DNA of 64,000 nucleotides, taken from assembly GCF_000315625.1 (NCBI RefSeq), contig NW_005434592.1, forward strand, positions 73,447 to 137,446. Reading direction: 5' to 3'. The number at the start of each line of letters is the position of its first letter. The first letter of the stretch is position 1. The DNA is from Guillardia theta CCMP2712. Lineage: Eukaryota > Cryptophyceae > Pyrenomonadales > Geminigeraceae. Of the stretch, positions 22,046 through 32,180 are shown piece after piece. Below the pieces are notes generated by a model that saw nothing but the letters and a program-made list of their open reading frames with translations, had not been told where the DNA came from and did not search any database. The translations under genes and the position numbers were made by a program.

Positions 22046-22818
22046 ATGACCACGGACACGGAGAGGATGGTATGGGACCAGGACATGGAGCGGTTTGCAG
22101 CGCAGGTGTGACTTGCATGCCATAGCCTGTGTTGTAGTTGACCAGTGTTGCTTCTCCCGCAGATGTCAACGACACCAGTCAGGATGATGGGCTCAACTCC
22201 GACAGCCCGATACCCCTCAACGCCCTACACGCAGGTACGAGAGGGGATCTAGTGCCCAGCCGCTGACTCTCGACCTTCCTTTAGCAGCCTTCTCTGCAAG
22301 CAGAAGCGGAGATGCTGTTCCGTCATGCCTTCTTCCTGACTCATTACAGGTTGAACTATCAACACGCAAGACAGGTTCAGTACATGATGTCGTTTTGGCT
22401 AGTGACCGTTGTCCCACTATGTAGCTCCTGGAGAGAGTGCTGCGGTTGAATCCCAACCACGTTCCTGCTCTCTCAACCTACGGCTTCCTACTCTACCTCG
22501 CCTACAATGATTACGATCAGGCTGAAGGTGAAGTGAGCTTGTCTTGCACCGTCTCTTACCCTCCGCTCTATTGTTCCCCTTGACTCTCCCCGAAGAAACA
22601 TTTCGGAGGGCCTTGATGATCGAGCCCGAGCATCTCCTTTCGAGGCTTCAGCTGGACGTGGTGAGTGGTATCCACTTTGTGTCGTGCTTGCGTGATGGGA
22701 AGGGATAAGGTCCGATGCTTGAAACGAGCTTCCTCCTTCTCGTCCTCTTCCTCCGTTACTGCTGGGACCTCCTCCTCTATTCCCATGCCAACAGGAATGG
22801 ACCCTTATCGAGGCATGA
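22046..22818 (+). CDS. TPR-repeat protein
   Basis: The exons start with MTTDTERMVWDQDMERFAAQ (22046 onward), then MSTTPVRMMGSTPTARYPST (22162 onward). The next encodes EAEMLFRHAFFLTHY and HARQ (22285-22372). The one after LLERVLRLNPNHVPALSTYG and YDQAE, and the last ETFRRALMIEPEHLLSRLQL (22597-22660). The A/L/Y/N-P pattern and 34-residue spacing show at least two tetratricopeptide repeats, which act as protein-binding scaffolds. After the last TPR exon the gene either reads through to a stop near 22707 or splices to 22795 and stops at 22818. In the second case it overlaps the ATG of the XMAP215-like gene in another frame. The exact start is uncertain. No catalytic domain is seen. Confidence 0.65.
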
Positions 22819-23660
22819 GTGCAGCATACCCTCCCATGATGAACTCGATACCTCTCACTCCCAGCTATCCTCCTCCTCTACCCGGCAACCCGCCAGCCCC
22901 TCCTTACGACTACTCGGGCATGAAGCAAACCCCGCAGCAGAGCATGATGTTTCAACACCCCGCAAACTTCCCCCGCGGCTTTCCTTCTGCAGCTCAGAGC
23001 ACACCGACTCTTGCCCAGCAGCCTCTCGAGCTGCGTCAGCAGCCTCCAGACGAGGCGAGATACGAGCAGCAGCTTCCTCCAAGCTCGCAGATGGCGCAGG
23101 AGGAGCGATACCCGAAGCTTTCTTCTCGAAAGTCTGGCTACACGGATGACGAGGAAAGCATGGCGGCTGTTCCCCAGCAGGTGGTGGTGAGCTCTCCGGC
23201 TGCGTCTGCCCTGAAGCCTCAGAAGCCTCAGGCATCCGGCGGGTATGAAGCGCAGAGGGCAAAGGAGGAAAGTTCGGCTCCCCCTTCCTCCCGAGCTCAG
23301 CCCCAGCTGGTTGAAAAGGAGGAGGAGGAGGAGGAGGAGGAAGAGGCGGACGAAGGAGAGTTTGTGCCTCCTCCACCAGGGGATCAGCCGGAGGATTGCC
23401 CAGCTACCCTTCAAGAGAGAGTCAAGTCGTCGAAATGGAACATCAGGGCATACGGACTACAGGCATGAAGCTGCTCTGCTTCCTCGTCTCTTGACTCTCC
23501 CTTCCTCTTCCTGCTCTCTCTCTCTCCATCTGCTCTCAGCTGACATGCCGTGACAGGAGCTAGCATACAATCTCTACACCTCAAGACAACAGTCAGCCCC
23601 TCTCCCCCTCTCTGCTCTTGTTCTTCCTCATCCTCGTCCTCGTCCTCGTCCTCGTCCTCA

Positions 23661-23748
<88 letters not shown>

Positions 23749-23749
23749 T

Positions 23750-23790
<41 letters not shown>

Positions 23791-24686
23791 TGTCCTTGTC
23801 CTCGTCCTTGTCCTCGTCCTTATCCTGGTTCTGGTCCTGGTCCTGACTCTCACTCACAGGGGCAAGGCTATCGCAGGCAGCGAGTGGGAAGAAACGTCAT
23901 CCCTCATTCAAGGGGGGCTCGCCGACATCAACGTCAACGTGCAGGAGAGGTCGCTTGAGGCAGCTCGGGTCTTCCTTGAAACTGCTCCTCCTGAAGTCTC
24001 TTGCTCTAGAGCCCTCCAGCCCCAGCTGACCTCGACCTGCAGGCCTGTCAGCAATTCTCCTCAGCCTCAGCTGAGCAGGTGGTCAAGAAGGGCTTCGCCT
24101 CTCCCAAGACTTCTGCCAAGACGCAGCAGCTTGTCCTCAAGATGATCGAAGCCGATTGCTCCTCCTCCGTGATTCCTGTGCTCGTGTAAGGCCTGCGTCC
24201 TCTTCCTCCCTCCCACCCTTCCTTCACCCTCTCCCTCCTTCCCTTCCCCCCCTCCCTCCTGTCTTTATCCTCCTCCTCTCTCGTTGGCTCTTCCAGCTTG
24301 CTTTCTCTTGCCTGCAAGACCTCGGATCTCTTCCCCTGCGTTCTTCTTCTCCTTCTGCTCAGTGCCAGCGAGTGATTCAATACCTCCAGCACCTGCATGA
24401 CCTGGAAGCATGCGAAGACAGCAGCAGCGTGTGTTGAGACTGCTCTCAAGGCCCTGGAGCTCTTTGGAGCTGAGGTAGACAATGGGAAGGAGGGAGGATG
24501 GAAGGGAGGGGGGCGGAGGAAGGAGGCAGGGAGGAAGGAGGCAGGTGACGGTGGAGCAAGGGTGTTGAAAAGCTCTTGGTGTCCAGGTGATCAATGCAAG
24601 AAATTGTCTTCTCCCGGCTTGCGTGGAGATCTTCGACAGCAACGTTCCTCAGGTTTCTTTCTCCTCTCGATATTATTCTCGTTCTT

Positions 24687-24718
<32 letters not shown>

Positions 24719-24914
24719 TTGTTTTTCGTTGTCCTCGACTGCAACACTTCTTGTCGTCCTTACGGGCTTCAGGTTCGAAGTCTGGCACTTCCTCTCGCTG
24801 TTGCTCTCGTTCAGCATCTGGTAAAGCTCTACCTCCTCTCACCCCTTCCCTCTCTCCTCCTTTCCTTGCCCCCTCCTCCTGCCACTTTTCTTCCTCCTGC
24901 CTTCCCTTGCTCAC

Positions 24915-24965
<51 letters not shown>

Positions 24966-27281
24966 CGCTCTCCCTCGCTCTCCGACTCTCCTCAACTTCT
25001 CCTTGTCTTCCTTGACTCTTTCACTCGTCCTCACTCTCGTGCTCAGGGCCCTGGCATCCGCACTTCCTTCGGGCGTCTCCGGGGGGTTCAGGTAGCGCAG
25101 CGTCTGCCCCCTGCTGTGCTGGTGAGCCTGTCTGCAGGCCAAGGAACTGGATGCTGCGCTTGCCAACGTCCCAGCTGGTCGTCCTCGACCGAGGAGGGCA
25201 ACCCGGAGCACCAAGGGGAAGCTTGCTTCCAGCTCGAAGCCAGCTGGAAAGAGAGGGGACTTGAAGGGGCACACGAAGCAGCGCCAGGAGCTGGAGGAGG
25301 CGATGGAAGACGGGGAGGAGGAGGAGGAGGAGGTAGAGGTAGAGGTCGATCTACTCACGAAGCTGGGGAAGAGCTGGGCGACACAGGTGCCGGCGGAGCA
25401 GAGACAGTCTCTCCATCCTCTCAACGTGTCGCCAGGTCCTCAAGGTTGCCAAGTGGCAGGAGAAGCTGGAGTTTCTCGAGAAGATCCCTGCCCTCTGCCA
25501 GCCCTCAGGTGCAGGAAGCTTCCGCCTCGTCCCCGGGGACTTTTCGGAGGTGAACAAAAGATGCTGTGGAGAGTCGGAGGATGGCGGGGTGGTGGTAGTG
25601 CAGCTGGGTAAGGCTGCCAACAGGTCGTCAAGAGTTTACGGGTCTTGACGGGGGACTCCATGGTCCTGGTCGTGTCAGCCGCCGTCAAGGGTCTTGGTGG
25701 GCCCATGCTAGCAGAGGTTGGGGGATGAGCTGAGAAATATCTCTCAGGCCTGCTGGGGTCCGGGCTGAAGGAGGAGTTTGCGGGCTCGTGTAAGGTTTGA
25801 CCCCTCGAGCTGATGGGAGGAAGGACTGAGACGATGAGAAGATGCTGTGCCCTCTGATGCTGGACAAGCTCAAGGACAAGGTGAGGGGAGGGAGGAGAGA
25901 GAGGGAGGAAGAGGGAGGGAAGGAGAGGGAGTGGGGAGGGAAGGAAGGAGGGGGGAGGGAAGGGGAGGAGAAATTGTGTCGGGGACGCCAGGGGGTTGGC
26001 TGGGAGAGCGAGACAAGCTGACGTGCTTGTAGAATCGAGGAGTGGTGGAAGCAGTTCATGTCACCCTGGATCAGTGGTTGCAGCGATGCTTCACGGTATG
26101 GAGATTTTCTTCCTCGTCTTGCTTCTATTCCTCCTATTCGTCCTCCTATTCCTCCTACGATTCCTCTTCTTCACCTCGTCATCCACTTCGTCCTCCTCCT
26201 CCTCATCCACATCGTCCTCCTCCTCCTCCTCCTCCTCCTCCTCCTCCTCTCCTCATGCTCGTGTACAGTTCGATGATGTGGTTGACCCGATCTCAAACGC
26301 CCTCAGCAAAGGATCGACGCCCAAGGTGACCGCACAATCTCTTCCTCCTCCTTCACCTTCACCTCAGCCTACTGCTCGTCTCACCCCGTCCTACCTGCAG
26401 GTCAGGATGGAGACTCTAAAGTGGATAGGAAGGGGACTGCGTGCAAACAAGTCAAACAAAAGTAACACACATCCAGTACCTACTTGGTTTCCCCCTCCCC
26501 CCTTCTTTCCCTTCTCTTCCTCTTGCTCCTCCTCCTCCTCCTCACATCTTGGTATCCCTTGCTCATCTAAAGTTCTTCGTTTTGCTGCAGGATCAAAAGC
26601 AGGGGGCATCGGTCTCCCCTCTTCCCTCTGTGAACCTGTAGTAGGATCCATGAACAATGGATAAACCATATCCCCCCCCCCCCCCCCTTCCCTCCTCCTC
26701 CTCCTCCTCCCCCCCCCCCCTCCTCTGTTCTTTCTCTCCTTTTTCCCCCTTCCCTTCCCTCCTTTCTGCCTCAACCTCTCTGTCCCTTTTTCCTCTTCTG
26801 CCATGCTTCTCTCCTCCACTCTTCTCCTCCCCCTCACTTTCCTCCAGTGTGCTTGAAGTTCGCGACGCTGCGTTCGAGGCTACGACTGCGCTCATGGGAC
26901 TCGCTGGATCATCACTGGTGAGAGGCAGAGGAGGCGGAGGGTGTACAGAGGGGAACAAGGGAAGGGAGGAGAAGGGAGGAGATTGGTAGATGGGAGGAAG
27001 GAGATGTGAACAGGAGAAGGTGGTGGAGACAGCATAGAAGAGAGGAGTAGAGGCTCTGAATCAGATATGAAAGAAGACGAGGGGGATAAGAGTATCTGGA
27101 TCCAAGGTTTGTGAGCAGTGGTATTGGATGTAACGGAGGAAGACGGTGGTGGAGGAGATGGAAGAGGAGGAGGAGGGGAGAGGCTGACAAGGACTGTTGT
27201 GGGCAGGTGCTGAACCTTGCTGAGGAGCTGCAAGTCGACCCGAAGAGAAGAAAGAAGCTCATGAGCATGGGATCCGGCTAG
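22797..27281 (+). CDS. XMAP215/Stu2-family TOG-domain microtubule-associated protein
   Basis: Starts at the ATG at 22797 with a Pro/Gln-rich, then Glu-rich, N-terminal region of about 205 residues. The first TOG-like array begins LQERVKSSKWNIRAYGLQ (about 23407-23462) and continues through ELAYNLYTSRQ, SEWEETSSLIQGG, VVKKGFASPKTSAKTQQL, HAKTAAACVETALKALELFG and VINARNCLLPACVEIFDSNV. A basic linker (nt 25140-25380) leads to a second TOG array: VLKVAKWQEKLEFLEKIPAL, VVKSLRVLTGDSMVLVVSAA, NRGVVEAVHVTLDQWLQRCF, VRMETLKWIGRGLRANK and VLEVRDAAFEATTALMGLAG. The gene ends PKRRKKLMSMGSG. TOG domains bind tubulin and speed plus-end growth. About 17 exons fit, and most introns carry microsatellites. The donor at 23464 is GC (CAG/gcatga), the rest GT. 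The exon around 26590-26640 is the least certain. Confidence 0.85.
23623..23845 (+). repeat. (TCCTCG)n microsatellite in a TOG-gene intron
   Basis: About 220 bp of nearly uninterrupted TCCTCG hexamers, with a few TCCTCA/TCCTTG variants. It lies in the intron between the exon ending TSRQ and the exon starting at the acceptor near 23860. Long Ser, Arg-Thr, Val-Leu and Asp-Glu frames through it are artefacts. Confidence 0.95.
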
Positions 27282-27493
27282 GGGGCATCAAGGTGGGGAG
27301 CGTGTCAATACACTCTTAACAAACCGTCAGCAGACTCTCAGCTAATTCTCGAACAAGTCCTTTATGTGTGCCGATCCCAGCGACCTTGTTCCTACTCGGT
27401 ACCTGTCAGCCCCCGTCGTCCTCAACAGCTCTCTTCATGCTTCCAACCCTCGCTCCATCAGGCGCAGCTGGACTTCGTTGACTCTCTCCCGTG

Positions 27494-28430
27494 CTATGCT
27501 GGGATCTGCGCTGCCTTCACCTCCTCCCTCCTCCCTCCTCCCTCCTCTGCGTCCTGCTCACCGCGGGGCTCCTTGGGGGCGATAGAGACGTAGATCCTCC
27601 CCTCCTCGTCAGCTGAGACATCGTACACGCGTGCAGGGCCGCATCTGAGGGCAGGAGGGGAGCGGGAGGGGATCAGAGCTTGACAACAAGGGGAGCGAGA
27701 GGGTAGACTTGCTGTATCCTCCGGGAGAGGGAGAGGGAGAGGGAGGGAGAGGGGAGAGGGGAGAGGGAGAGGGAGGGAGAGGGAGAGGGAGAGGGAGAGG
27801 GAGGGAGAGGGAGAGGGAGAGGGAGAGGGAGGGAGGGAGGGAGGAAGGGAGAGGGAGAGGGACAGAGGAAGAGGAGCTACTCACCTGGACCTCGGCTCTG
27901 AGAGACATGACCCGGTGGCAAGGTCGAAGATGAAGGAGTGCGCGGGGCATGACAGGAAGGGCCCTGGGAGGGGCGAAGCGTTCAGGTCGCGGAGAATGCC
28001 ATCGCTGCCATACCTGCAGGTGGGTTGAGCGCGCATGCCGAGATATCCGGGAAGTCCTTGTGAGGAGCATTCATGCGATGCCGGAGGAGATATTTTTGCC
28101 ACCTCGATGTCTCCTTCGGACAAGGCAGCTCGAGCATGCGGGCAGCTCCGTTGGATGGCAAACATGCTACCTTGACGGTTCCTGTACACAACAATGCTCT
28201 CCCCTGGAGGAGAACCCCATCGTCAGAGACGGCACGAGGGCATAGCAAGGCAGGTGGAGATGGGGAGCACGGACCTGCCCATGTTCGCCTCCTTGCCTCT
28301 CCACTCGATTCCAAGTCGCTCGTCACTCCCGAGAGCGTCAGTGACCCCTGCGTGTGGGGCTGAAAGTCCTGCGCGTCCACTTCGAAATAGCAGATGCCGT
28401 CAACCGTATGGCCTGTTCAACGAGTTGAGG
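27494..28430 (-). CDS. Rieske-type [2Fe-2S] domain protein with a long inter-motif loop
   Basis: Minus-strand exons. About 28312-28415 encodes GICYFEVDAQDFQPHTQ and an Arg-rich linker. It joins in phase 1 to an exon from about 28215 (GESIVVYRNRQGSMFAIQRS, then CPHARAALSEGDIE). That frame runs open through DLNASPLPGPFLSCPAHSF to SEPRSR (donor at about 27890). The last exon gives ARVYDVSADEEGRIYVSIAP and ends at 27494. The C-P-H and C-P-A-H boxes are the two Rieske ligand boxes that bind a 2Fe-2S cluster. They are usually 15-20 residues apart; here about 60 lie between unless an in-frame intron is removed. It may be a soluble Rieske ferredoxin or an oxygenase-associated subunit. The substrate is unknown and the 5' end is not resolved. 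Confidence 0.7.
27720..27870 (+). repeat. (GGGAGA)n tract in Rieske-gene intron
   Basis: About 150 bp of GGGAGAGGGAGAG-type units lie between the last two exons of the Rieske gene. The polypyrimidine strand faces the minus-strand transcript, upstream of the acceptor. Confidence 0.9.
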
Positions 28431-28556
28431 CTCAAGATGTAGAGGAGGAGAGGACGGGGGTTAACAGCAGGACAAAGTGCCCAAGGCCTCTGTAGCATTC
28501 CTGGCGCGGTTCATCCCAACAAATAATTCTAATCTTCACCATACACTTCGCATCGC

Positions 28557-28690
28557 ACATGGTGGTGTTCAGGCAGTCATCATGGTATCGCACAGACCAT
28601 CATGGTGGTGTTCAGGCAGTCATCATAGTATCGCACAGACCATCATGGTGGTGTTCAGGCAGTCATCATGGTATCGTACAGACATCATCA
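28557..28690. repeat. 43-bp tandem repeat, three copies
   Basis: The unit GGTGGTGTTCAGGCAGTCAT plus 23 more bases repeats with starts at 28561, 28604 and 28647. Differences are limited to a few bases. It is intergenic. No function is evident. Confidence 0.9.
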
Positions 28691-28829
28691 TGGAGGATCG
28701 GGGAGACATGTCAGCATGCCATCCCAGTTACCTCTCGCGGGCTCGAAGTCGCTCGCCATTCCCACTGCCTCCTTCCCCTCCATTTCGCCCTTCCCTCCCT
28801 CCTCCCAGTGCTTCCGAGTTGTCGGCACG

Positions 28830-29470
28830 GTGGGCCCGGGCCCCGGGTCCCGGATGGACCAAGAACTTTTACGACTACCCACCCCTGACTCGTCCCCAAA
28901 TTCTTCCGTACCCCACCCCACATCCCGTTGAGAGCAACTTTGTAAGACCACCCCTCATTTCGACGATCACTGCCCCTAGTAATCCTTTCTTACGCGGGTT
29001 CAAAACCTATCTCTATATTTCAAATAATAGAGGCAAGATTATTCAAACTTGCTTTATGAATAATACACAACCCCTTCCAGCTCCGGATACATGAGGGGTG
29101 GTAGCCACTCCCTCTGATCAAGCACGATTCGTACCTTTTACCACCCCCTGTTTGCAAGGAGATTTCCCCCCCTCTTCACCCCACCCACCCCACCATTGCC
29201 TCCAACAATGACCTCCACAACCCACCTATCCTAGCCATACCCTACCCCCCTTTATAATATAATTCCTTCACCACCCCCTAGGCAATTTCCGTACTCAAAG
29301 AATAGTCGGAAACAGGGGTGAGACATTTTCAGGTGGGTACCTACATCCGCCTCTACCATACTGTTCGATAGGAAAATAGGGGGTAGATCGAATGAACTCG
29401 AGTACCCCTACCCTATCGGTCTGACCCCTACCCTACTCACAAAGATTTTTTGTCAGTACCCCCCAACATT
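28830..29470. other. Small CCGG-rich island plus TACCCC-word tract
   Basis: A short GC-rich patch (about 28815-28860, GGGCCCGGGCCCCGGG-like) is followed by about 600 bp with at least ten TACCCC/CACCCCACC words on the plus strand, spaced 20-110 bp apart in otherwise unremarkable AT-moderate sequence. No gene is supported. Confidence 0.6.
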
Positions 29471-29582
29471 CCGGTGTCTGTTCGTCGCCGCCATGGTAAA
29501 AAGGCTTCTGTGATTGCGAACAATCTCTGTGAACATGGCACAAGCATGTCACTCATTCCACTGTCAGTGATGAAAATTATCA

Positions 29583-29670
29583 TTTCTTGAATGTGTCTTC
29601 ATTCATTCATTTCGTTGAATGTGTTTTCATTCATTCATTTTCTTGAATGTGTCTTCATTCATTCATTCCG
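29583..29670. repeat. About 30-bp tandem repeat, three copies
   Basis: Three imperfect copies of a unit containing TTGAATGTGTCTTCATTCAT followed by TCATTT. It lies in the AT-richer spacer upstream of the gene at 30014. Confidence 0.85.
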
Positions 29671-30013
29671 ATCTCCGTCTTGTGCAGTGCGGGTTTGTTG
29701 ATGGTTTGCTTGCAAGTATCTCTATGTCATCCCCTCGCTTCCCATCCCATCGGATGGTAGCGATAGTGCAGCTCCATGTGCAACATATTTTTTTTTATGA
29801 ATGAATCTTGTTGTGTAAACCTGATTTCAACAAACGAATCAACCTTGTCGTCGTCTTCGATCATTCAGTTATGGAGCACTAAGCACAAACTCTTTTAACC
29901 CGAAAACATGCTGGAGTTGATGGTATAATTATCAGGTGTTCTTGCCCCCACTTACAGGAATTGAGGTGATACTTTCGATGTCCTTGCTTTGCATTTATTG
30001 ATAGTCTTTACAG

Positions 30014-30873
30014 GCTGTTGCATGCGCATCATCTGATGCCTCCACTGCTGCCGCCAGTGCCTCCACCAGTGCCCACACCACCACCTTGTCTCAGGTGTGA
30101 AGCTGATACATGACGAGGCTGGAGATCATATCAATCTAACTCCGCTCGTTGATCAGCCGCCAGCTGACTTTGCTTGGCAACGTGGCTACTCCTGGTATCC
30201 TGACACTCCTGGAGCCTACCCTGCAAGCAAGATGACCTGGTCAGAGCGACGTCATCAGGAGAGTTGCTGGCTGCTAATCGTGTTGTTTGCTTTCTAGGTA
30301 CTACAATTCCGGTGGTCTCTACGATCAGATGCATGCTTCTTCGGATGCGTCCACTGTCGCAGCAGGTAGGAGGAGGATGCAGAGAGGGTGTCGGGGCCTT
30401 AGTTTCATTCAACAGGCTCCCTGTCGCAGGCTCACACCACCACCCTGGCCAACCCCAACTCGGTCTGAAACTTGAGCTCTCGGGAGTTGCTGACGTCATG
30501 CAACCCAGGCTGACTTTGTCTGGCAACGGGGGTACGGATGGTACCCTGACACCCCCGGTGCCTACCCGGCGTCCAAGTGGACCTGGTGAGCAGGCTCGTG
30601 GAAGTTTCTGTTGGACCTGCTCAATGGGTGTGCAGGTACTACAACTCCGGTGGTCTCTACGATCAGTCCCACCAGCTCGGAGCCGTGCCCGTGGGTGAGT
30701 CGCCATGAAGTCGTAGGTCATGAGCTGATGTTTGGTCCACCAGATTCCAAGGACGTGAGCTGTGTCAAGCAGGTTCGAATTGATGTCAATGTCTGACCTG
30801 TTCTGAAAGCCTTTTGTTTCCTGTGTCTTGCTTGGATGAGCAGAACAAGCCCACTCCTGCGTCTCCCGGTTAG
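30014..30873 (+). CDS. Protein built from duplicated exon sets (WYPDTPGAYP repeats), 5' end open
   Basis: Eight exons fit with matching phases: 30014-30094, 30157-30239, 30298-30365, 30416-30462, 30509-30585, 30636-30694, 30744-30772 and 30844-30873. Two tandem protein units each carry ADF-x-WQRGY-x-WYPDTPGAYP, then ASK-x-TW, then YYNSGGLYDQ. The unit is split at the same phase-2 position inside TW/YYN in both copies. A Ser/Thr/Ala/His segment with DAST and AHTTTL separates the units, and part of a third copy of that segment forms the first exon seen. The C-terminus is SKDVSCVKQNKPTPASPG. The aromatic, Pro/Gly-rich units suggest an extracellular or structural protein. I do not recognise the family. 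The true start lies upstream of 30014. Confidence 0.7.
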
Positions 30874-31696
30874 AGAACTGACAGAACGAAATGTTCACAG
30901 TTTGTTGCCATGCTGATCCTTGTGATGGCCGTATCGATCATGTCACTGCCCGACTTGTCCATGTCTTCAATGTCTGCATTCGTGAAGTTCTGACTGGTCT
31001 TGTTCCACCAGGACACCTTCTTCTCTGCGGCCATGCCTTCATCCTTGGTGCTGCTGAGGCAACGGTTGAGGTGACTTTCCTCTGCTTCATGCCGCCATCG
31101 ACTCATAGAGTTCGCAGGCCATCAAGACCGGAGACGTCTCCAAGTGGGAGGAGAACTTCAAGGGCGCCTCGAATGCGGCGGCCAATGCTGTCAGCCCTGT
31201 CGGCGGGTACATCATGTCCGAGCACCTCGTCAAGGTGATCCCTTTTGTGGTGTGATGGTTGTCCTCTGATGCGCATGCTCCAGACGAACTAGATGCTGGT
31301 CGATGTGTGAGGACATCCAGTCTTGCAGGATTGTGAAGAGCAGAATCAGCTGGTTCATACCCTTTCTTTCCTTGCGTTGCTAGTACGAATAAATCAACAA
31401 TCCCTCGAGTCGTCATGGCTGCATCATACAAGAGATGATGATCGTGCTGACCTCACGATCTACAGCTCAAGAACGCAATCAGTTACTTCGTGGATTGCTA
31501 CGGAAATCAACATCCATTGTGGATTGCTACGGAATTCAACATACACTGCGGATTGCTACGGAAAGCAACCTACATGTATTCATCGTACGGGAACATAACA
31601 TGCCGCATCGTGTGACATGCGATCAGGTGTCATATCCCACATGTAGACCACAAGATCCTCTTTGCACTGAATCGCCATCGCTCCACAATGTAGTAA
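30874..31696. other. Spacer with conflicting coding hints and a 29-bp tandem repeat
   Basis: On the plus strand, 31113-31235 has a cag acceptor and a gtgatc donor and encodes AIKTGDVSKWEENFKGASNA and more with G/C-ending codons, so it may be a real exon. On the minus strand, about 30905-31040 encodes a polar frame with KTSQNFTNADIEDMDKSGSD. They cannot belong to one gene and neither extends convincingly. A tandem repeat with GGATTGCTACGGAA in each unit lies near 31489-31570 (three copies). Confidence 0.35.
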
Positions 31697-31922
31697 TGCC
31701 CGCCATCGGGGGCAGGGTAATAGGAGGGGAAGCAGGGATGGGCAGGAGCGGGGATGAGGATCGGCAAGTCACTGGTGCCGTCATGCCGTACAAATCTTTC
31801 GCCTTTTACTAAAGATTTCCGTGGTGGCGCCAGGCTATGACCAAAACCAAATTTTTGAAGCGCGAAAGCGCAAACATGCGAAAACAAACTGAAGATTATG
31901 AAGGTGCTGAACGGATGATGAC

Positions 31923-31950
<28 letters not shown>
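31697..31950 (+). repeat. Dispersed structured repeat, copy 2
   Basis: Starts with the TGCCCGCCATCGGGGGCA hairpin word at 31697. The 130-bp core at 31767-31896 is identical to copies 1 and 3. It ends in an imperfect (GAT)n run near 31915-31950. Its first 70 bp also match copy 1 closely, whereas copy 3 differs there. It lies about 230 bp downstream of the giant receptor gene, in the same relative position and orientation as copy 1 behind the partial receptor. Confidence 0.85.
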
Positions 31951-31954
<4 letters not shown>

Positions 31955-32180
31955 GATGTGAGGTTAATTCTTATCAGTTGAAAGAAAACTTTCACCCGGC
32001 ACGTTCTGGTGTTGTGTACAAGTTGTTGGTCATGGTGCCGGCTAGTACATGACAAGCGAGTCTTGAGTTGCTGCTTATTCTGTTCCAAGGTATAGTACAG
32101 TGAGCGAGAGAGTAATATACAACATGACATGACGAAGGCTGGGCGTTGCAGAGCACACAATCAGTGATCAGCAAAGGCGG

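Noticed and set aside
23593-24145. Long Ser, Val-Leu, Arg-Thr and Asp-Glu frames
   Set aside because: They are six-frame readings of the (TCCTCG)n microsatellite inside a TOG-gene intron.
28557-28690. Regular spaced repeats considered as a CRISPR-like array
   Set aside because: The 43-bp units are contiguous with no unique spacers, and the genome is eukaryotic.
30870-31106. Minus-strand frame with MAAEKKVSWWNKTSQNF as a gene
   Set aside because: It conflicts with the better-bounded plus-strand exon at 31113-31235 and could not be extended by splice sites; kept only as an ambiguous region.
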